From Episyrphus balteatus (Eukaryota > Arthropoda > Insecta > Diptera > Syrphidae): a stretch of 64,000 nucleotides of DNA. The stretch spans positions 41,678,576-41,742,575 of the forward strand of contig NC_079134.1 of NCBI RefSeq assembly GCF_945859705.1, in the 5' to 3' direction. Shown one piece after another: positions 1-12,876 of the stretch. Within the stretch, counting starts at the first letter, position 1. Each line of letters begins with the position of its first letter. The notes under the pieces were generated by a model, which ran no database searches, was not told where the DNA came from, and saw only the letters and a list, made by a program, of their open reading frames with translations. The position numbers were made by a program, and so were the translations under genes.

Positions 1-289
1 TAAAACACATTTTATAGAGCATTTTTGGCTGATATTTAAAAAATGTTAAATTGATATTGGTTTTTTTTTTCGGTGTACCATGGTTGCTTTACTTTTCTTT
101 TTGCTTGTAATTGGAAGGGTCCGGTATCTTTAGGTATGCTATATGCAGGTTTTAGGAATAATTATTCCACTTATTGTTTCGGAAATACCTATACATAGGT
201 CTACTAACCTAAGTTTATTATTTAGGTTTTGCGTTGCGTCAAATGGGAACTCTTTATAGGTCTCGCGTTTAATAGATTGCATACATTTT

Positions 290-1080
290 AGAGAAAATTT
301 CTGCAAAAAAAAACTTTATTACTGAAAGAAAAAATCAAAATCTTTCTAATCCTTATAATTTTAAATTTTTTGTGTATAGTACGCTTTCTGGCAAAGATAA
401 AAAGATACTTTTCTTCAAAATCTATGGATAAATTATAAATATATGACCATTTTTGTAACGATAAATATTTTCGACTTTTTCTGTTACTTTTTGAGTTTCT
501 GCCTATAACTTGAAAAGCAAGCCGAATTTGAAAATTTTTATTATGTAATTTTTTGTAGATAATTAAATTTTCTATCGATTTATATCCTTTAAAGAAAATT
601 TAATATTTAAATATTGTAAAAAACTTAAGAAAAACTATTCATAAAAGAGAAAAAAAACGAAATTTTTGATGTTTTTTACTAAATTGTCTATTTTTATCAT
701 TTGAGCATTTATAGATATTGAACATGTAAAGGAGAAAAGAAGATACTTTATTTTTCAACATAATGGACCCAAAAATTTAATACGACTAAAATTGGATAAA
801 ATATGGACTTAAAAAATCTACTGTTTTTGGTCTTTTTGAACCATTTTTCTTTTCAGATTAGTCGTTTATTACTCAAGATATGGCCAATACTAAGTAAGCT
901 GGAAAAAACAACGATAAAAAACTTTGAAAAGTCATATCTCGGAAACCTATCCATAAATATTTTTTTAAGATAAGTATTTCGAGTTATCTGGGCTCAAATC
1001 TATAGTATATAAAGTATAACGGCACTTGGTGTCCAAAAAATTTATATTTTTTTGTAAACTAGTGTTATAAAAGTCAATTT
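290..1080 (+). repeat. Repeat family C, copy near the window start
   Basis: Direct match of 290-860 to about 62967-63490 (words ATTTCTGCAAAAAAAAACTT, TTCTGGCAAAGATAAAAA, AGCAAGCCGAATTTG). The part at 850-1080 with GATTAGTCGTTTATTACT matches 62690-62860 in reverse. AT-rich, no ORF. Confidence 0.7.
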
Positions 1081-2444
1081 AATAGTAAGTTGGATGTATC
1101 AGTTCTTACTTTAAAAAAAAGTAATAAATAAAATTAACAGGCAAATTATTTCAAAAACCTATTCACATTTCCCAATAAAGCTTTAGTACGAAATCACGTT
1201 CGCTGATTTAGCCTAGTAAGCTATTCAAATTCAAAAAGTCTTTTAAATTCCATGTTTAAGTAATAAAGTCAAATAAAGCTTAAAATAAATTATGCCTTGT
1301 TGAATTAATTTGAATAATAAATACAAATTCAACATATAAAACAAATAAAAATATAAACATAATCTATTTTAAATCAAACAAAAAGAATATAGATACACGC
1401 ATATATAAATTCGAAATAAAAAAAAACAAAAACAAGAATTAATCCATTCCATTAATTCCAATATTTTTCGTAAGCCACCTTTTTTGTTAAAAAAAAATGA
1501 CATCAATTGATTTGGGCTTAACAAAAAACAAGTATATTGGCATCATCAGTGCCATTGTATTTATATACCGATCAAACTAATTAACAAATAAGATTTTTTT
1601 TTGTATTCCATTTAAAACAGAAAATAATTCAAAAAACAAAAAAATAGTCCAGCTTTGTTATCATTCAACCAAAGTGTCAATATTTACCACTTCTTTAATA
1701 CTTAAGGCGCTTAATTTAAATTTGTATACGATTAATGCATTGCGCCATCAATTTTTATTAAATCCTCTTGGTTTTACAACTGCAAAACAAACTCATTATT
1801 AGGTCAATTACATTATTTCAGTCCATCAGATTTGTGTGTATGTTTTGCCAACTTTTATAAATATCACTCATTAATTTATAACCCCCTCGTTTGTCGCCAG
1901 CTATACGGTGTCAAATATTGTATACGTGTTGTCATAGTACAAGTACCTATTTCTGCTTCTTCTCAACCCCCCTCAAACCACTAAAACCAATTTGCTGCAA
2001 CTAAAATTAATCGTTTCTATTTTAAACTCATAAAATATTTATTTAGATACACAAGTACATTATCTAGATATAGCTTTTCGGCTAATTCCCCCTAAAATTC
2101 TAAAATTAGAAAATTTATAAATTGGCCTGAATATTGCAAATGCATTAAAACGAATTGGCGAGGAGCAAAATGTGACAAACCATATTATCAAATAACATGC
2201 ATATGAGTAGGTTGGTACATACATGTGCCCGTCAATGTTTTGTCACTGTCACCACTGAGGAGTGGTAGCAGTGACGTTATCGTCGCATCACATTAAATGT
2301 AGCTTGCTGGTTAAATTAACTAGAAAATTGCTACTGCAACTCATCATTAATTCCTAGCACAAAAACCAGCTTAGCTGATTTGATTAAACATTTGCCAACA
2401 CACTGCGATAAACATAATTGAGATTTTTGGAAAAGTGGCCGTCT
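1081..2444. other. AT-rich DNA without recognised features
   Basis: No ORF with coding character. The stretch near 2195-2340 is less AT-rich and non-repetitive (GTCACTGTCACCACTGAGG), perhaps old unique non-coding DNA. Confidence 0.4.
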
Positions 2445-2446
2445 TA

Positions 2447-3503
2447 GGGTAAGGGGGGGGTACATTTGACTTTGCGTTTTTCGGTATGATCGTGCCCTTA
2501 ATTAACAATAGTTTGGATGAAGAAAGAAGCTTAGTTTGATTTAAAGAAATTTTGCGAAATTTCGCAGTCTTTCATTAACTTTTCGCGAACTACCACTTGT
2601 TTTCGTGTTTTCTGTATTTCTGATCTAATTTTTGACCACCGGTATGTAAGCGATTTCTGAACCTACTAAAACAGTTTTTTTTAATGGTGAATAAATATTT
2701 TGATAGCACTAAGGTCCAATTTATTCACACTCCATTAAATTTAAAGTCGCCATTAAAAAAGGGAAATTTTAAAATTTGTATGCGATTTGACAGTTTTATA
2801 ATTTTTAATGGAGCCTTTAAAAATAATGGAGAGTGAATAAATTGGGCCTAAGCTTAAAATCAAGTAAATTAAAAACAGCTTTGTAAAAAAATAGTATTAG
2901 TTATTGAAAAAATAGAAAAACAGTTCTGTGGCTCCTTCGGGGCACCTTTGACTTTTGCAATATGGGCACAGTTTTACGTTGATTTTGGGGAATTATATAT
3001 TAAATAAATTATTTAAAAATAAATCGACATCGATTAATTTTGATTAAGATTTAAATGGAGAGATTTTTTGAAATATTTTATGGGTTTTTGTTTTTTCTTC
3101 TTCTTTTTAGAAAATAAATTTTTTGATTTTTTTTTTTTCGTTATATTGTTTAGTAGATTGTTTAAAACCAAAAAATTTTTTTTTTTCTAATTAAACAATA
3201 GATAAGCAAGATTCGCTGATAGTTTTAAAAATATAATGCACACGATGTGGGGTTTAATCCACCATTGTCAAATGTTCCCCTTTCAAAGTCAAATGTGCCC
3301 CGGTCCCGGGGCACTTTTGACAAAATGACTTTTTTTAGAAAGCATTATTTTTTTAAATGTTGTAATATGGTAAAACAAAAAAATTTACTGTTAGTATAAT
3401 TTTGAATAGTCAATAAATCAAATACAAAACAAAACATTGGAAAAAATTAATTCGAAAATACAGACCTTTAAAAACTAAGTGTCAAATGTACCCCCTTCTC
3501 CCC
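2447..3503. mobile_element. TA-flanked G-rich-end element
   Basis: Ends GGGTAAGGGGGGGGTACATT and, read from the other side, GGGGAGAAGGGGGTACATTT; TA flanks at 2445-2446 and 3504-3505. Words such as GGGGCAC and TTTGACTTT recur near 2940 and 3280-3320 as subterminal repeats, one pair forming a short palindrome around CCCGG. No ORF. It resembles the elements at 24626 and 59390 in layout (G-rich end, TA target, repeated end words) though not in exact sequence. Confidence 0.7.
2713..2848. mobile_element. 136 bp PIF/Harbinger-like MITE, nested
   Basis: Near-perfect terminal inverted repeats starting GGYCCAATTTATTCAC, with TAA on both sides (2710-2712, 2849-2851). A 3-bp TWA target duplication is typical of PIF/Harbinger. 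It lies inside the G-rich-end element. Confidence 0.75.
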
Positions 3504-3505
3504 TA

Positions 3506-4371
3506 TTTTGCAAATAAAATTTCAAACAAATTATTTCACGCGAAATTAAAAAATTAAAAAGTAGGTAAATAATTTTAATCTAAATTTTAGAGAATCTATG
3601 CTTTTGAGAAAAAAAACTCATTTAATTAGGGTCATACTCATATTTATAGACAAAATACGGCCAAGCCGTTAAGGAGTTGTTTCGAAACTTTTTAATAGTA
3701 AAATTCCATTTGGTCTTGCAAATACACTAGTCTGGAAAATAAATAAATTGACCTTCGCATGTCAAAAATATATCAAAATGAATATGGAATACTTAAATAC
3801 TATTATAGTGGAATGATATATTTATGAAGATTCGAGAGTGTTCGAATCGTTATGATTCATAAAGAAATGCAAAGATTTTACATAAGATCGCAACCAGTGG
3901 CTTGATTTTCAGCTGAAAAATATTAGTTTTTCCATATTTTTGCAAGGTATTTGTACCGCAGTTTTAATTTTTTAGCAATTTAACATCAAATTTCTGTTAT
4001 ATATCGACCATTCTTCTTGAAGTTGAAAAAGCCATTCAAAGGATCATAGCCCGTATGAAGCAACTTTCAGCGACACCAACCCTACAAATGTCACAGTTGA
4101 CAGCTCGATATACAGAAACTAGAAATGATCGAGAGGAAAGATCTGCACTAGACTTTTCTTCGACTGATAGTTGCGGAAATCCATATACTTTATAGAAACA
4201 AGTGACTCTTTGAAGAGCCAAAAATCATATAATTGGCAAAGTAGGTAGGTACTGTAATCGATGAAGAAACTTATAGAAAATATCGACAATTAATTAATTA
4301 GAAGTAGGTAAATAAGTTAAGTCGAATTATTGTAAAACACAAATTCAATAAACCCAAATTGAACTGAATTG
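3506..4371. other. AT-rich DNA, nothing recognised
   Basis: A 61-codon minus-strand frame at 4036-4221 has no recognisable motif. No inverted ends or tandem arrays were seen. Confidence 0.4.
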
Positions 4372-4663
4372 AGTGTGATTATCAAAGAAGGTGAATCAAA
4401 CAGTGAAATTTTCTTGATCGATGTCAAAGGGATCGTCGAAAAATTCATTGACAACAATTCTTCGAAGGGAAATTAGATTGCAATTCGTTGAATTCAGATC
4501 AGCTTCGCAAGGTCAGGACCTTCCACGAGCAAGCGAGTGTGCTGGTTTACAGCCAGGAAAAGCGCAAAAAACGCTTCGTGTTTTAAAAAATGGCAAGCAA
4601 CTTATTTCGAAAAATTTTCATTTGAACCATCGCACAAATAGTAACATTCTCTTTTTGAAGTGA
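4372..4663 (+). other. Possible decayed coding segment, unrecognised
   Basis: One frame reads VIIKEGESNSEIFLIDVKGI and FIDNNSSKGN before a stop; a second frame from about 4475 reads DCNSLNSDQLRKVRTFHEQA then YSQEKRKKRF; an 80-codon ATG frame (4421-4663) overlaps both. The local base composition is less AT-rich than the flanks. No family recognised; it may be a fragment of a gene or retroelement, or chance. Confidence 0.25.
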
Positions 4664-4669
4664 AAACTT

Positions 4670-5700
4670 CTTTAGTATCGTAGTGATTTGAAACAAGATG
4701 AAACGAAAACGCGACACGAACATTCAACTTGTTATAACTTTTTTGTTTTAATAGGTAGATGAATGAAATTTGTAGATAGGTCATTAAATAAACTATAATT
4801 GTACAAAATTTCAATTAATTTCATACTCAAAATTCTGAGATAACGGTAAAAAGATGTTCTTTTTCTATACACGTTATTTCTTTTGATCTAGAGCACATAC
4901 AAATTTGATTTGACTTTAATACGAATGCTGATAACATAACCTTTTATTTGATATATCACACATAACGGTACATACTCTACAAGTTACACAATCTTAAATT
5001 GAAAAATACCTCAAAACACCTGTGGAGATCTGTTGCCGATGACCAGCCACCAGTGTAGGAAGTACCTTAATCTCAGTCTGGAAATTCGACATCGTTGACT
5101 TTAAAAAATTCTTACTTCTCTTGTAGGCATCTTTGAAATGAGATTGATACGTCATATGAAAGGTGAAACAATAAGCTTTCACATGGTATAATTTTTTACA
5201 GGTTGTCAAACAAAAAAATTGATTTAATAGCATGAGAACATAAAAATAAATGTTTTTTTATGAAATTTCATCGAGTTTAAAAAATTCTAGCTCTTTTTGT
5301 AGATGTCTCATAGACCTGATCGATATATTTTATTTTGAGCTAAGGCAATAAGCTTTCAGATGGTGTAAAAATTTGTATAGGTTTTTAGGAAAAAAATGGA
5401 TTTAATAGCGTGAGAGATGAAAATGATTGTTTTCAATAAATTCTTTTTAAACTTTTGTGCATTATAATAAATATGACTTTATTCTTCAGGAAATTTTATA
5501 AGCTTAATGGTGTAAGTTTTTAAAGTGAAAATTTCTTTAGTATCATAGTGATTTGAAACAAGATGAAACGAAAAATTGACAGGAAAAATCAATTGATTAT
5601 AACTTTTTTGTTTTATTTGTTTTATTGAAGCGTCATATAAAAGGTGATATAAAATTTGTTACAGGTTGTTAGAATAAAAAAAGGTAGGTTTTTTTGATTT
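4670..5700 (+). repeat. Repeat family B, copy 1, with internal tandem units
   Basis: Similar in reverse to parts of 16240-17740, and in the same orientation to parts of 22930-24000 (shared words ACCTCAAAACACCTGTGG, AATACAAATTTGATTT, CATAACGGTACAT). The part from about 5100 to 5660 consists of about three diverged units of roughly 175 bp with TTGTAGGCATCT, AATAAGCTTTCA, GGTATAATTTTTTACAGG landmarks. No real ORF; the 79-codon minus-strand frame at 4994-5233 follows the repeat and is not conserved as protein. Confidence 0.6.
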
Positions 5701-8680
5701 TCTTTGCAAGAAAAATGATGTTTTAAGGTTTCACTTCTAACACTTGTGAATTGTACACATGATTTTTTTTTTATTTCTTGGTTTTAAAAGTATTTCGATG
5801 AAAATAATTTCGATACATTAAGTTGACCATTCTACAGTCCAAGTCACAATCAATTTGACAATATCTGGTCAGTTAAGAAACTTAGAGGTGCAAAAAAGAC
5901 TCCAGAGTCAATTACCTAAAGATTTAATGTTTATTTGGAACACTATACCTGTATCCACATAAAAAAAACCTCCCTGAGCCAATGTCTGGCCGATTTGTAT
6001 ACCAATAATAAAAGCTAGAAAAGGGCCAACAAAATACTTATTAGAAAAAGAATTTTTCTGAGATTATTTTTCTTTAATGTATTAAAATGAGTCAGGTACC
6101 TACTTAAAAGTTAAAATAACCATTTTTCAGTATAATAAGTTCTCGATCTACAAACAAAGCCTGCAAGGCAAAACCAATTAATAGCTTTCCATTTTCACCC
6201 GAGTCCGAGCAACTAAGATTAGATCCACTTTCTTGAGATAAAAGATACTATTAAAATCTTTGTCAATTCCATTGGACAATGCTCCTACACGTTTCGTATA
6301 ATATGATAAGAATTTTAAAAGGATCTTGAGTTTTGGAAAAAACTAAGTTGATGTTTCAAAAGCTTTTGATAACTAGTTCTACATTCGTATTGAAGGAGAA
6401 CACTGGGTATTTCTTACACAATCTTATCTTCGGGTCTTGCCGAATTGTATTTGGTAAAACCTACTGAGAAACTTTACTAAATAGTCGTTCAATACGAATG
6501 TGAAATTAGTTACCCAAATTAAATTTTCTCTTTCATTTAAATATATCGAACCTTAAATCAATGTGCATTAAGTATATCCTTTTACATCCCTGCCTTTGTT
6601 CCGCCCTTGCTTTTCTATAGTGAATACCTGTGCCAAACTGATGCCCATACTGAACAATCATAATTACTTAGCTAATCAATTCAACTAATTAAGCTCACAG
6701 ACACGTGGATTTCAAAGGTGCTGCTATTTCCATCGACATTGTGTCAGTTCAATAGTGAGAGTCATATTCGGTTGTCTCTTTACAAAATACTGTCAATGTC
6801 CAATATGCCAATGACATAATCCATTCAATTACCTCCCATCAATCCATCTAATTTCCAAATTCCCAAAATAGACAGATAGATCGATAAATTCTATATACAT
6901 ACATTGGCAATTATTCGTTGTTTCATGATATCAATGTAACACTTTGACACCTTACTCTGGGTAATTTGATGGTTCCGACTTGTTGAGTTGGCCAAACAAT
7001 ATTAGAGTACGCGCATTTGAATTAAAAGAGAATTAATTTAAATTGATTTTTAAAAATGTGAGACAAATTATATAGCTTATGATTTGAATTTGATTATAAT
7101 GTTAGCAGCTATTAAAATGTATTATTACGTCAGCTGAATTGGAACAGTTATTCATTCATATTCATAATAATTTAAGCCTGTTATAATGCTTATTAACAAA
7201 TTTGAACACACGAAAAAAAAAACAAAAATTAAGATACGGTTTGGTGAGTTTGAATGATTTTATTATGGAAATAATACACCGTTTTTTATTGTGTCAATGG
7301 GTTTAAATTTTTTTTGTTTGTTGACGACCTTGAGATGAGCAATCTTTTGTAGAAATACTTTTTTTTGTTTTTTTTTTTTTTTTCAATGATAAATTAAAAA
7401 ATGAAAAACCAAAACAAACTTTGAAAAATAATAATTGAAAAACTTGCAAAGTTGTGCACTTGAATGGTCCTCTGAGTAAAAGTACCTAAGAAAATAAAAA
7501 ACTATGTGTGCATTTGTGGAATAAAACAAATGCATTTGATGAAAGGTGGAAATTTTCAGAGAAATATCGAAAACATTGATATTATATTTGAAAGTATGTT
7601 TTCTAACTCAAAAGAAGCAGATAAAAATTTATCAATGTCACAGTCACTTTCTTACTTGTTAAATTAATTTTTGAAGAAACCACAAAACTATTTTCGAATT
7701 GAAATTCGAAACACACAAGTCAAAAAGTACTTGGGTTAAGGTTCATATGACAAAGGCAATACCTATGAGAATATGATTTTAATGATTGAATCACTCATTG
7801 AGTATTGGAGTCAATATAAATTGAAATATTGTTTTCTGTGACAGATATCTTTGCACAATGGGATGGATGCATTTTTTATAAAAGTTCTTAGGAGAAGAAT
7901 AAATAATACTTTCTATAGAAATGTTATGGTTCAGTCCTAAATCAAGTTTTTTTTTTTGTTTTTTTTTTCTAAAAAATGTTAAGTTATGAATATTACCTAA
8001 TAGTTTTTATTTGCTATATAACATTATGAAGCGTGAAGAATAATATGAGTCAAGTCCACTTCCTTGAAAGTTCGATGTTTTAGAATTAATTCAAGACAAT
8101 TAAAGATATTGGGTTGTAAAATATTTTTTCAAAACAGAGCTTTCTTAAGATGTGTGAATTATTTTTTTGAATCGAAATAACGATGTCTCTCATATAGCAA
8201 TTTTAGAAAATTTTGATTTTCTCGAAAAATGCTACTAGGTTTTTGGTTAGAAATTAAAGAGTTTATCTTTTAATAGAAAATAAAAAAAAATTGAACTGAA
8301 CTTCTGTCAAACAACTAATTCAAGTTTCAGCTTAAACACAGGCATTTAAAAATTTTAAAAAAATAAAAATTTGTTTTTTTTTTTTTATTTGAAAAACCAA
8401 CTTTTTAAAAACGCGATAGGTATTGCATTTTTTTTTTTTTTTTTTAGTTTTGGTTTTAGGAGTTGGTTAATAATTGCTTGAAAATGACATATGTACTAAC
8501 TCTATTAATTTTTTTTTTGCTCTTTTTCCAAAAAATTGTTTTTATTGTAGTTTCTTTTTTTCTTCTTAAAATACATACATATCTTAACCAAATAAATCAA
8601 ATGGCATACTTTTTTGGAGCCATACCTTATTATTAACAGTGTTTTCTTACGATTTCTGGCAAAAGCAGACGCCTACCGAA
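5701..8680. other. AT-rich intergenic or intronic DNA
   Basis: Apart from the 143 bp inverted repeat at 6370-6512 I see no gene. Poly-T tracts lie at 7352-7383, 7948-7970 and 8429-8446. The 6580-6980 part is less AT-rich and looks like unique non-coding DNA. Confidence 0.4.
6370..6512. repeat. Small inverted-repeat element, about 143 bp
   Basis: TAACTAGTTCTACATTCGTA at the left end is matched by its near complement at the right end (ACGAATGTGAAATTAGTTA). It has MITE-like size; the target duplication is not clear. Confidence 0.5.
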
Positions 8681-9630
8681 AATAAAATGCACGACTGAGG
8701 TCGCACGAACTTGCTCTTAGAGTTAAAGTTGCTTAAATTTTTAAGAACTTTTATATAAAAATTTGGAAAAAAAAATAAAATTCGTTTTTAAAAAAAAAAT
8801 AAAATAATATCTGAAATTAAATTGCCCCCAAAAACAAGTATGCAGTTTTGATTGATATATTAACATGCATTTTTAGAAAAAATTATTTCAAAATCGTTAG
8901 AGCGGTTTTTTAAAAAACTAATTTTTTATAAATAATTTTTTGGAAAAAAAGTTTAAAAATAAAATTGGTATGCCATTTTGTAGAAATCACTAATCAACAT
9001 CTAAAAACAAAATTTCAACAAAATTCAATGTCCCGTTTTCAAATTTTTTTTAAAAATCCAAAAATTATTTTTTTCAAAATTTTATTTTTGGCTTATATTT
9101 AAATTATATAAATGCTTCTTCACAAAAAGTTTCGTTGAAATCCAATAAGCAGTTTTGGAGATAATCGGATTTGAAAAAAACGGTTCTACGGCAGGTACCG
9201 TTAATAATGATTTTCAAAAAAAAAATTTTTTTCATTGAAAGATAGACCTTAGCTTAAAACTAACATTTGAATTTTTTAAACAAAATCGTTAGAGCTGTTT
9301 TCGAGATATTTCAATTTTACTAAAATCGGTATATGACAAGTACCGTTATTTTTGGTCCAAAAAAATTAATTCCAAAAACCCCTCTGGAGAGTCGCAGAAT
9401 AACGCTTTATACCAAGTTTGACATTAATCGGTCCATCCGTTTAGGCTGTAGCTCCTTATACAGACAGACAGACTGCAGACTGACAGACAGACTGACAGAC
9501 AGACTGACAGACAGACAGACAGACAGACGGACTTCCGGGACCCACTTTTTTGGCATTGTCTACCATCGTAATGTCATGGAAAAATGTTATCTCAACTTTT
9601 TTTTTTTGTACGAATGCATAACTTGATATA

Positions 9631-11782
9631 CAGGGTGTCCCACAGTCACCGCCCCAAATGAAAACCATAGATTCCTGAGGTCATTTTAAGTCGAAAAACT
9701 TAAGAGGCAATTTTCTCGTTTTCGTCCCGTTTTCGAGTTACCACGGTTTTTATGATTTTTGCTCTCTTGTCCTTTAACTGGCCTTATCTTTGCCAAACAA
9801 CGTTTGATTTGAAAGATTTTTTTACAACCAATCAAGAATTCATTACAGCTTAAGTTTGTCTCAAAACTTTTTTTTCTGCGGATAACCGTTTCTCCGCCAT
9901 TTTGCATCAAACACAATTTTCTTCGTTTTTTAAGTTGTTGTTTGCACTTTCATATCAATTAAGTAAAAAAAACACGTTAATAAGTATTAATTTTTTGTGC
10001 TTTTTATTAAAGCCCAGTTTATTTCTATAAAAAAAAATAAGTTTCATTTCATAAAAAAGGCTACTGAAAGTAATTAAAAAAAAAAATAAACAAACTGAGT
10101 GAATAAAAAAAAAATAATTTTTAAATAAAAAATTAATTTAAATGAATTAAAACTTTTTCTGAGCTTTGTCTATTTGTTCTTTTCTTAACCACAATAGCTC
10201 AGAAAAAGTTTTTAATTCATTTAAATTAATTTTTTATTTAAAAATTATTTTTTTTTATTCACTCAGTTTGTTTATTTTTTTTTAATTACTTTCAGTAGCC
10301 TTTTTTATGAAATGAAACTTATTTTTTTTTATAGAAATAAACTGGGCTTTAATAAAAAGCACAAAAAATTAATACTTATTAACGTGTTTTTTTTTACTTA
10401 ATTGATATGAAAGTGCAAACAACAACTTAAAAAACGAGGAAAATTGTGTTTGATGCAAAATGGCGGAGAAACGGTTATCCGCAGAAAAAAAAGTTTTGAG
10501 ACAAACTTAAACTGTAATGAATTCTTGATTGGTTTTAAAAAAAATCTTTCAAATCAAACGTAGTTTGGCAAAGATAAGGGCAGTTAAAGGACAAGATATC
10601 AAAAAAAAAAATAAACAAACTGAGTGAATAAAAAAAAAATAATTTTTAAATAAAAAATTAATTTAAATGAATTAAAACTTTTTCTGAGCTTTGTCTATTT
10701 GTTCTTTTCTTAACCACAATAGCTCAGAAAAAGTTTTTAATTCATTTAAATTAATTTTTTATTTAAAAATTATTTTTTTTTTATTCACTCAGTTTGTTTA
10801 TTTTTTTTTAATTACTTTCAGTAGCCTTTTTTATGAAATGAAACTTATTTTTTTTTATAGAAATAAACTGGGCTTTAATAAAAAGCACAAAAAATTAATA
10901 CTTATTAACGTGTTTTTTTTTACTTAATTGATATGAAAGTGCAAACAACAACTTAAAAAACGAGGAAAATTGTGTTTGATGCAAAATGGCGGAGAAACGG
11001 TTATCCGCAGAAAAAAAAGTTTTGAGACAAACTTAAACTGTAATGAATTCTTGATTGGTTTTAAAAAAAATCTTTCAAATCAAACGTAGTTTGGCAAAGA
11101 TAAGGGCAGTTAAAGGACAAGATATCAAAAAAAAAAATAAACAAACTGAGTGAATAAAAAAAAAATAATTTTTAAATAAAAAATTAATTTAAATGAATTA
11201 AAACTTTTTCTGAGCTTTGTCTATTTGTTCTTTTCTTAACCACAATAGCTCAGAAAAAGTTTTTAATTCATTTAAATTAATTTTTTATTTAAAAATTATT
11301 TTTTTTTTATTCACTCAGTTTGTTTATTTTTTTTTAATTACTTTCAGTAGCCTTTTTTATGAAATGAAACTTATTTTTTTTTATAGAAATAAACTGGGCT
11401 TTAATAAAAAGCACAAAAAATTAATACTTATTAACGTGTTTTTTTTTACTTAATTGATATGAAAGTGCAAACAACAACTTAAAAAACGAGGAAAATTGTG
11501 TTTGATGCAAAATGGCGGAGAAACGGTTATCCGCAGAAAAAAAAGTTTTGAGACAAACTTAAACTGTAATGAATTCTTGATTGGTTTTAAAAAAAATCTT
11601 TCAAATCAAACGTAGTTTGGCAAAGATAAGGGCAGTTAAAGGACAAGATATCAAAAATCAGAAAAACCGTGGTAACTCGAAAACGGGACTAAAACGAGAA
11701 AATTGCCTCTTAAGTTTTTCGACTTAAAATGACCTCAGGAATCTATGGTTTTCATTTGGGGCGGTGACTGTGGGACACCCTG
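9631..11782. mobile_element. 2.15 kb palindromic TA-flanked element with triplicated core
   Basis: Terminal inverted repeats start CAGGGTGTCCCACAGTCACC; TA flanks at 9629-9630 and 11783-11784. The family A copy at 38.1 kb shows the empty site, confirming the TA duplication. The element is a giant fold-back: left arm 9631 to about 10185, right arm to 11782. Its middle is triplicated in tandem with a 526 bp period (hairpin centres near 10180, 10706 and 11232). The two 78-codon ORFs seen here are identical by-products of the repeat, not genes. No transposase; a non-autonomous Tc1/mariner-like assignment is inferred from the TA target. Confidence 0.8.
10600..11650 (+). repeat. 526 bp tandem units inside the palindromic element
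   Basis: Units at about 10600-11125 and 11126-11650 are almost identical to one another and to the first core copy (about 10075-10600). Each unit is itself a hairpin with arms of about 60-70 bp closest to the loop and longer partial arms. Confidence 0.8.
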
Positions 11783-11807
11783 TATAGTACCTATATCGCA
11801 AGTAAAA

Positions 11808-12876
11808 ATGTATGTTTCAAAAAAGCTTTAAGGTAAAATATTAATTTTTTTTTTTTAAGATTAATTAATTTATATTGATAACTACTAATTTGAGATTTTG
11901 AAAAAAAAGCATTCGGTTACTCTAAAAAAAAAAACAATATTGTAAAATGGAAAAAAGGAAAAAAAAAACATAGTAGGTAGGTACACAGGTAAAATAGACA
12001 TTTGAAAATTTAAAAAATTGTTACACTCATGAAACTTGGCAAAAAGTTTGCTTTTGGGATAAAAACCAGGAATAAAAAAGTTCGCGCTCAAAAAAAAATT
12101 GAAAAAAAAAGTGAAAAAATTGTTATTGAAATATCTTCATATGACACATGTTTTTAAGGTACTTTTTTGATTCTGAATCAAATGACATAAAAATAAAGTC
12201 AAAACGATTGCTCTAAGAAAAGGATTAATAAACAAGGATGCTTGTTTCTTGACCTCAACAGGTAAAATGTAACCCAAACCCATGTAAAAACATGCTACAC
12301 TGATGAAATTCGGGATGAATGTTGAGTTATGTGTGAGAAAGGTATCATAACTGCTGACTTACCTATATTTTAAAACTTGGTGAAAAAGTTTTATTTGGTA
12401 TAAGAGTTAAGAATCTATAAAGTGTATAAAATTATATTGAGTGAAAGGCTGTTTTTTTTTCTTAGAAATGATGAAATTCGGAACTAGTACCAGAAAAAGT
12501 GGAAAAAATTGTTACACCAATAAAAATTGGTAAAAATGTTTCATTTATAACAGAAACCAAGAGCACAAACAGTGAGTTTAAAAAAAAATAAATAGGTGAA
12601 AGGGTGTTTTTTTCGAAGAAATAGTAAAATCTGTAATTAGTCCCAAAAAGGCTATTTTTTAGTTTGATTTGCTGTTCCCCTAAAATAATATAGTTTACAG
12701 TGAGTATTCGCAGTAATATATGTAATATGTGCTGATAAATCATGCTTACAAGGGTGCGACAGTATCTAACTGTTGAGTTAAACTGTTGTGCCTCGGCGAA
12801 ACGCATTATTTTGACTAAAAGTTCAAAAACTATATTCCGGCAATTCTTAAATCTCGCTCTGAAAAAGTACGAAATA
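11808..12876. other. AT-rich DNA, no recognised gene
   Basis: Phrases such as TGAAATTCGGAACTAG / TTGTTACACCAATAAAA recur loosely (12300, 12470, 12510), suggesting an old repeat. A 153-codon minus-strand frame (12462-12923) crosses the end of the fold-back and shows no family motif. Confidence 0.35.

Larger units (their letters stand above)
8681..11807 (+). repeat. Family A repeat, copy 1, split by a TA-flanked element
   Basis: Starts AATAAAATGCACGACTG and ends TATCGCAAGTAAAA, like the intact copy at 37190-38163. Internal landmarks are AATCGTTAGAGC words and a CAGA microsatellite (about 9463-9528). The copy is interrupted at a TA by 9631-11782. No coding capacity; class unknown. Confidence 0.8.

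Noticed and set aside
9333..9668. Frames of TDRLTDRQTDR and SVCLSVCQSVC type
   Set aside because: They are translations of the CAGA microsatellite in family A; the same occurs at 37860-38201.
10691..11453. Two identical 78-codon frames, 526 bp apart, looking like a duplicated gene
   Set aside because: They fall across the hairpin cores of the triplicated palindrome, are rich in F, L, I and K, and have no motif.
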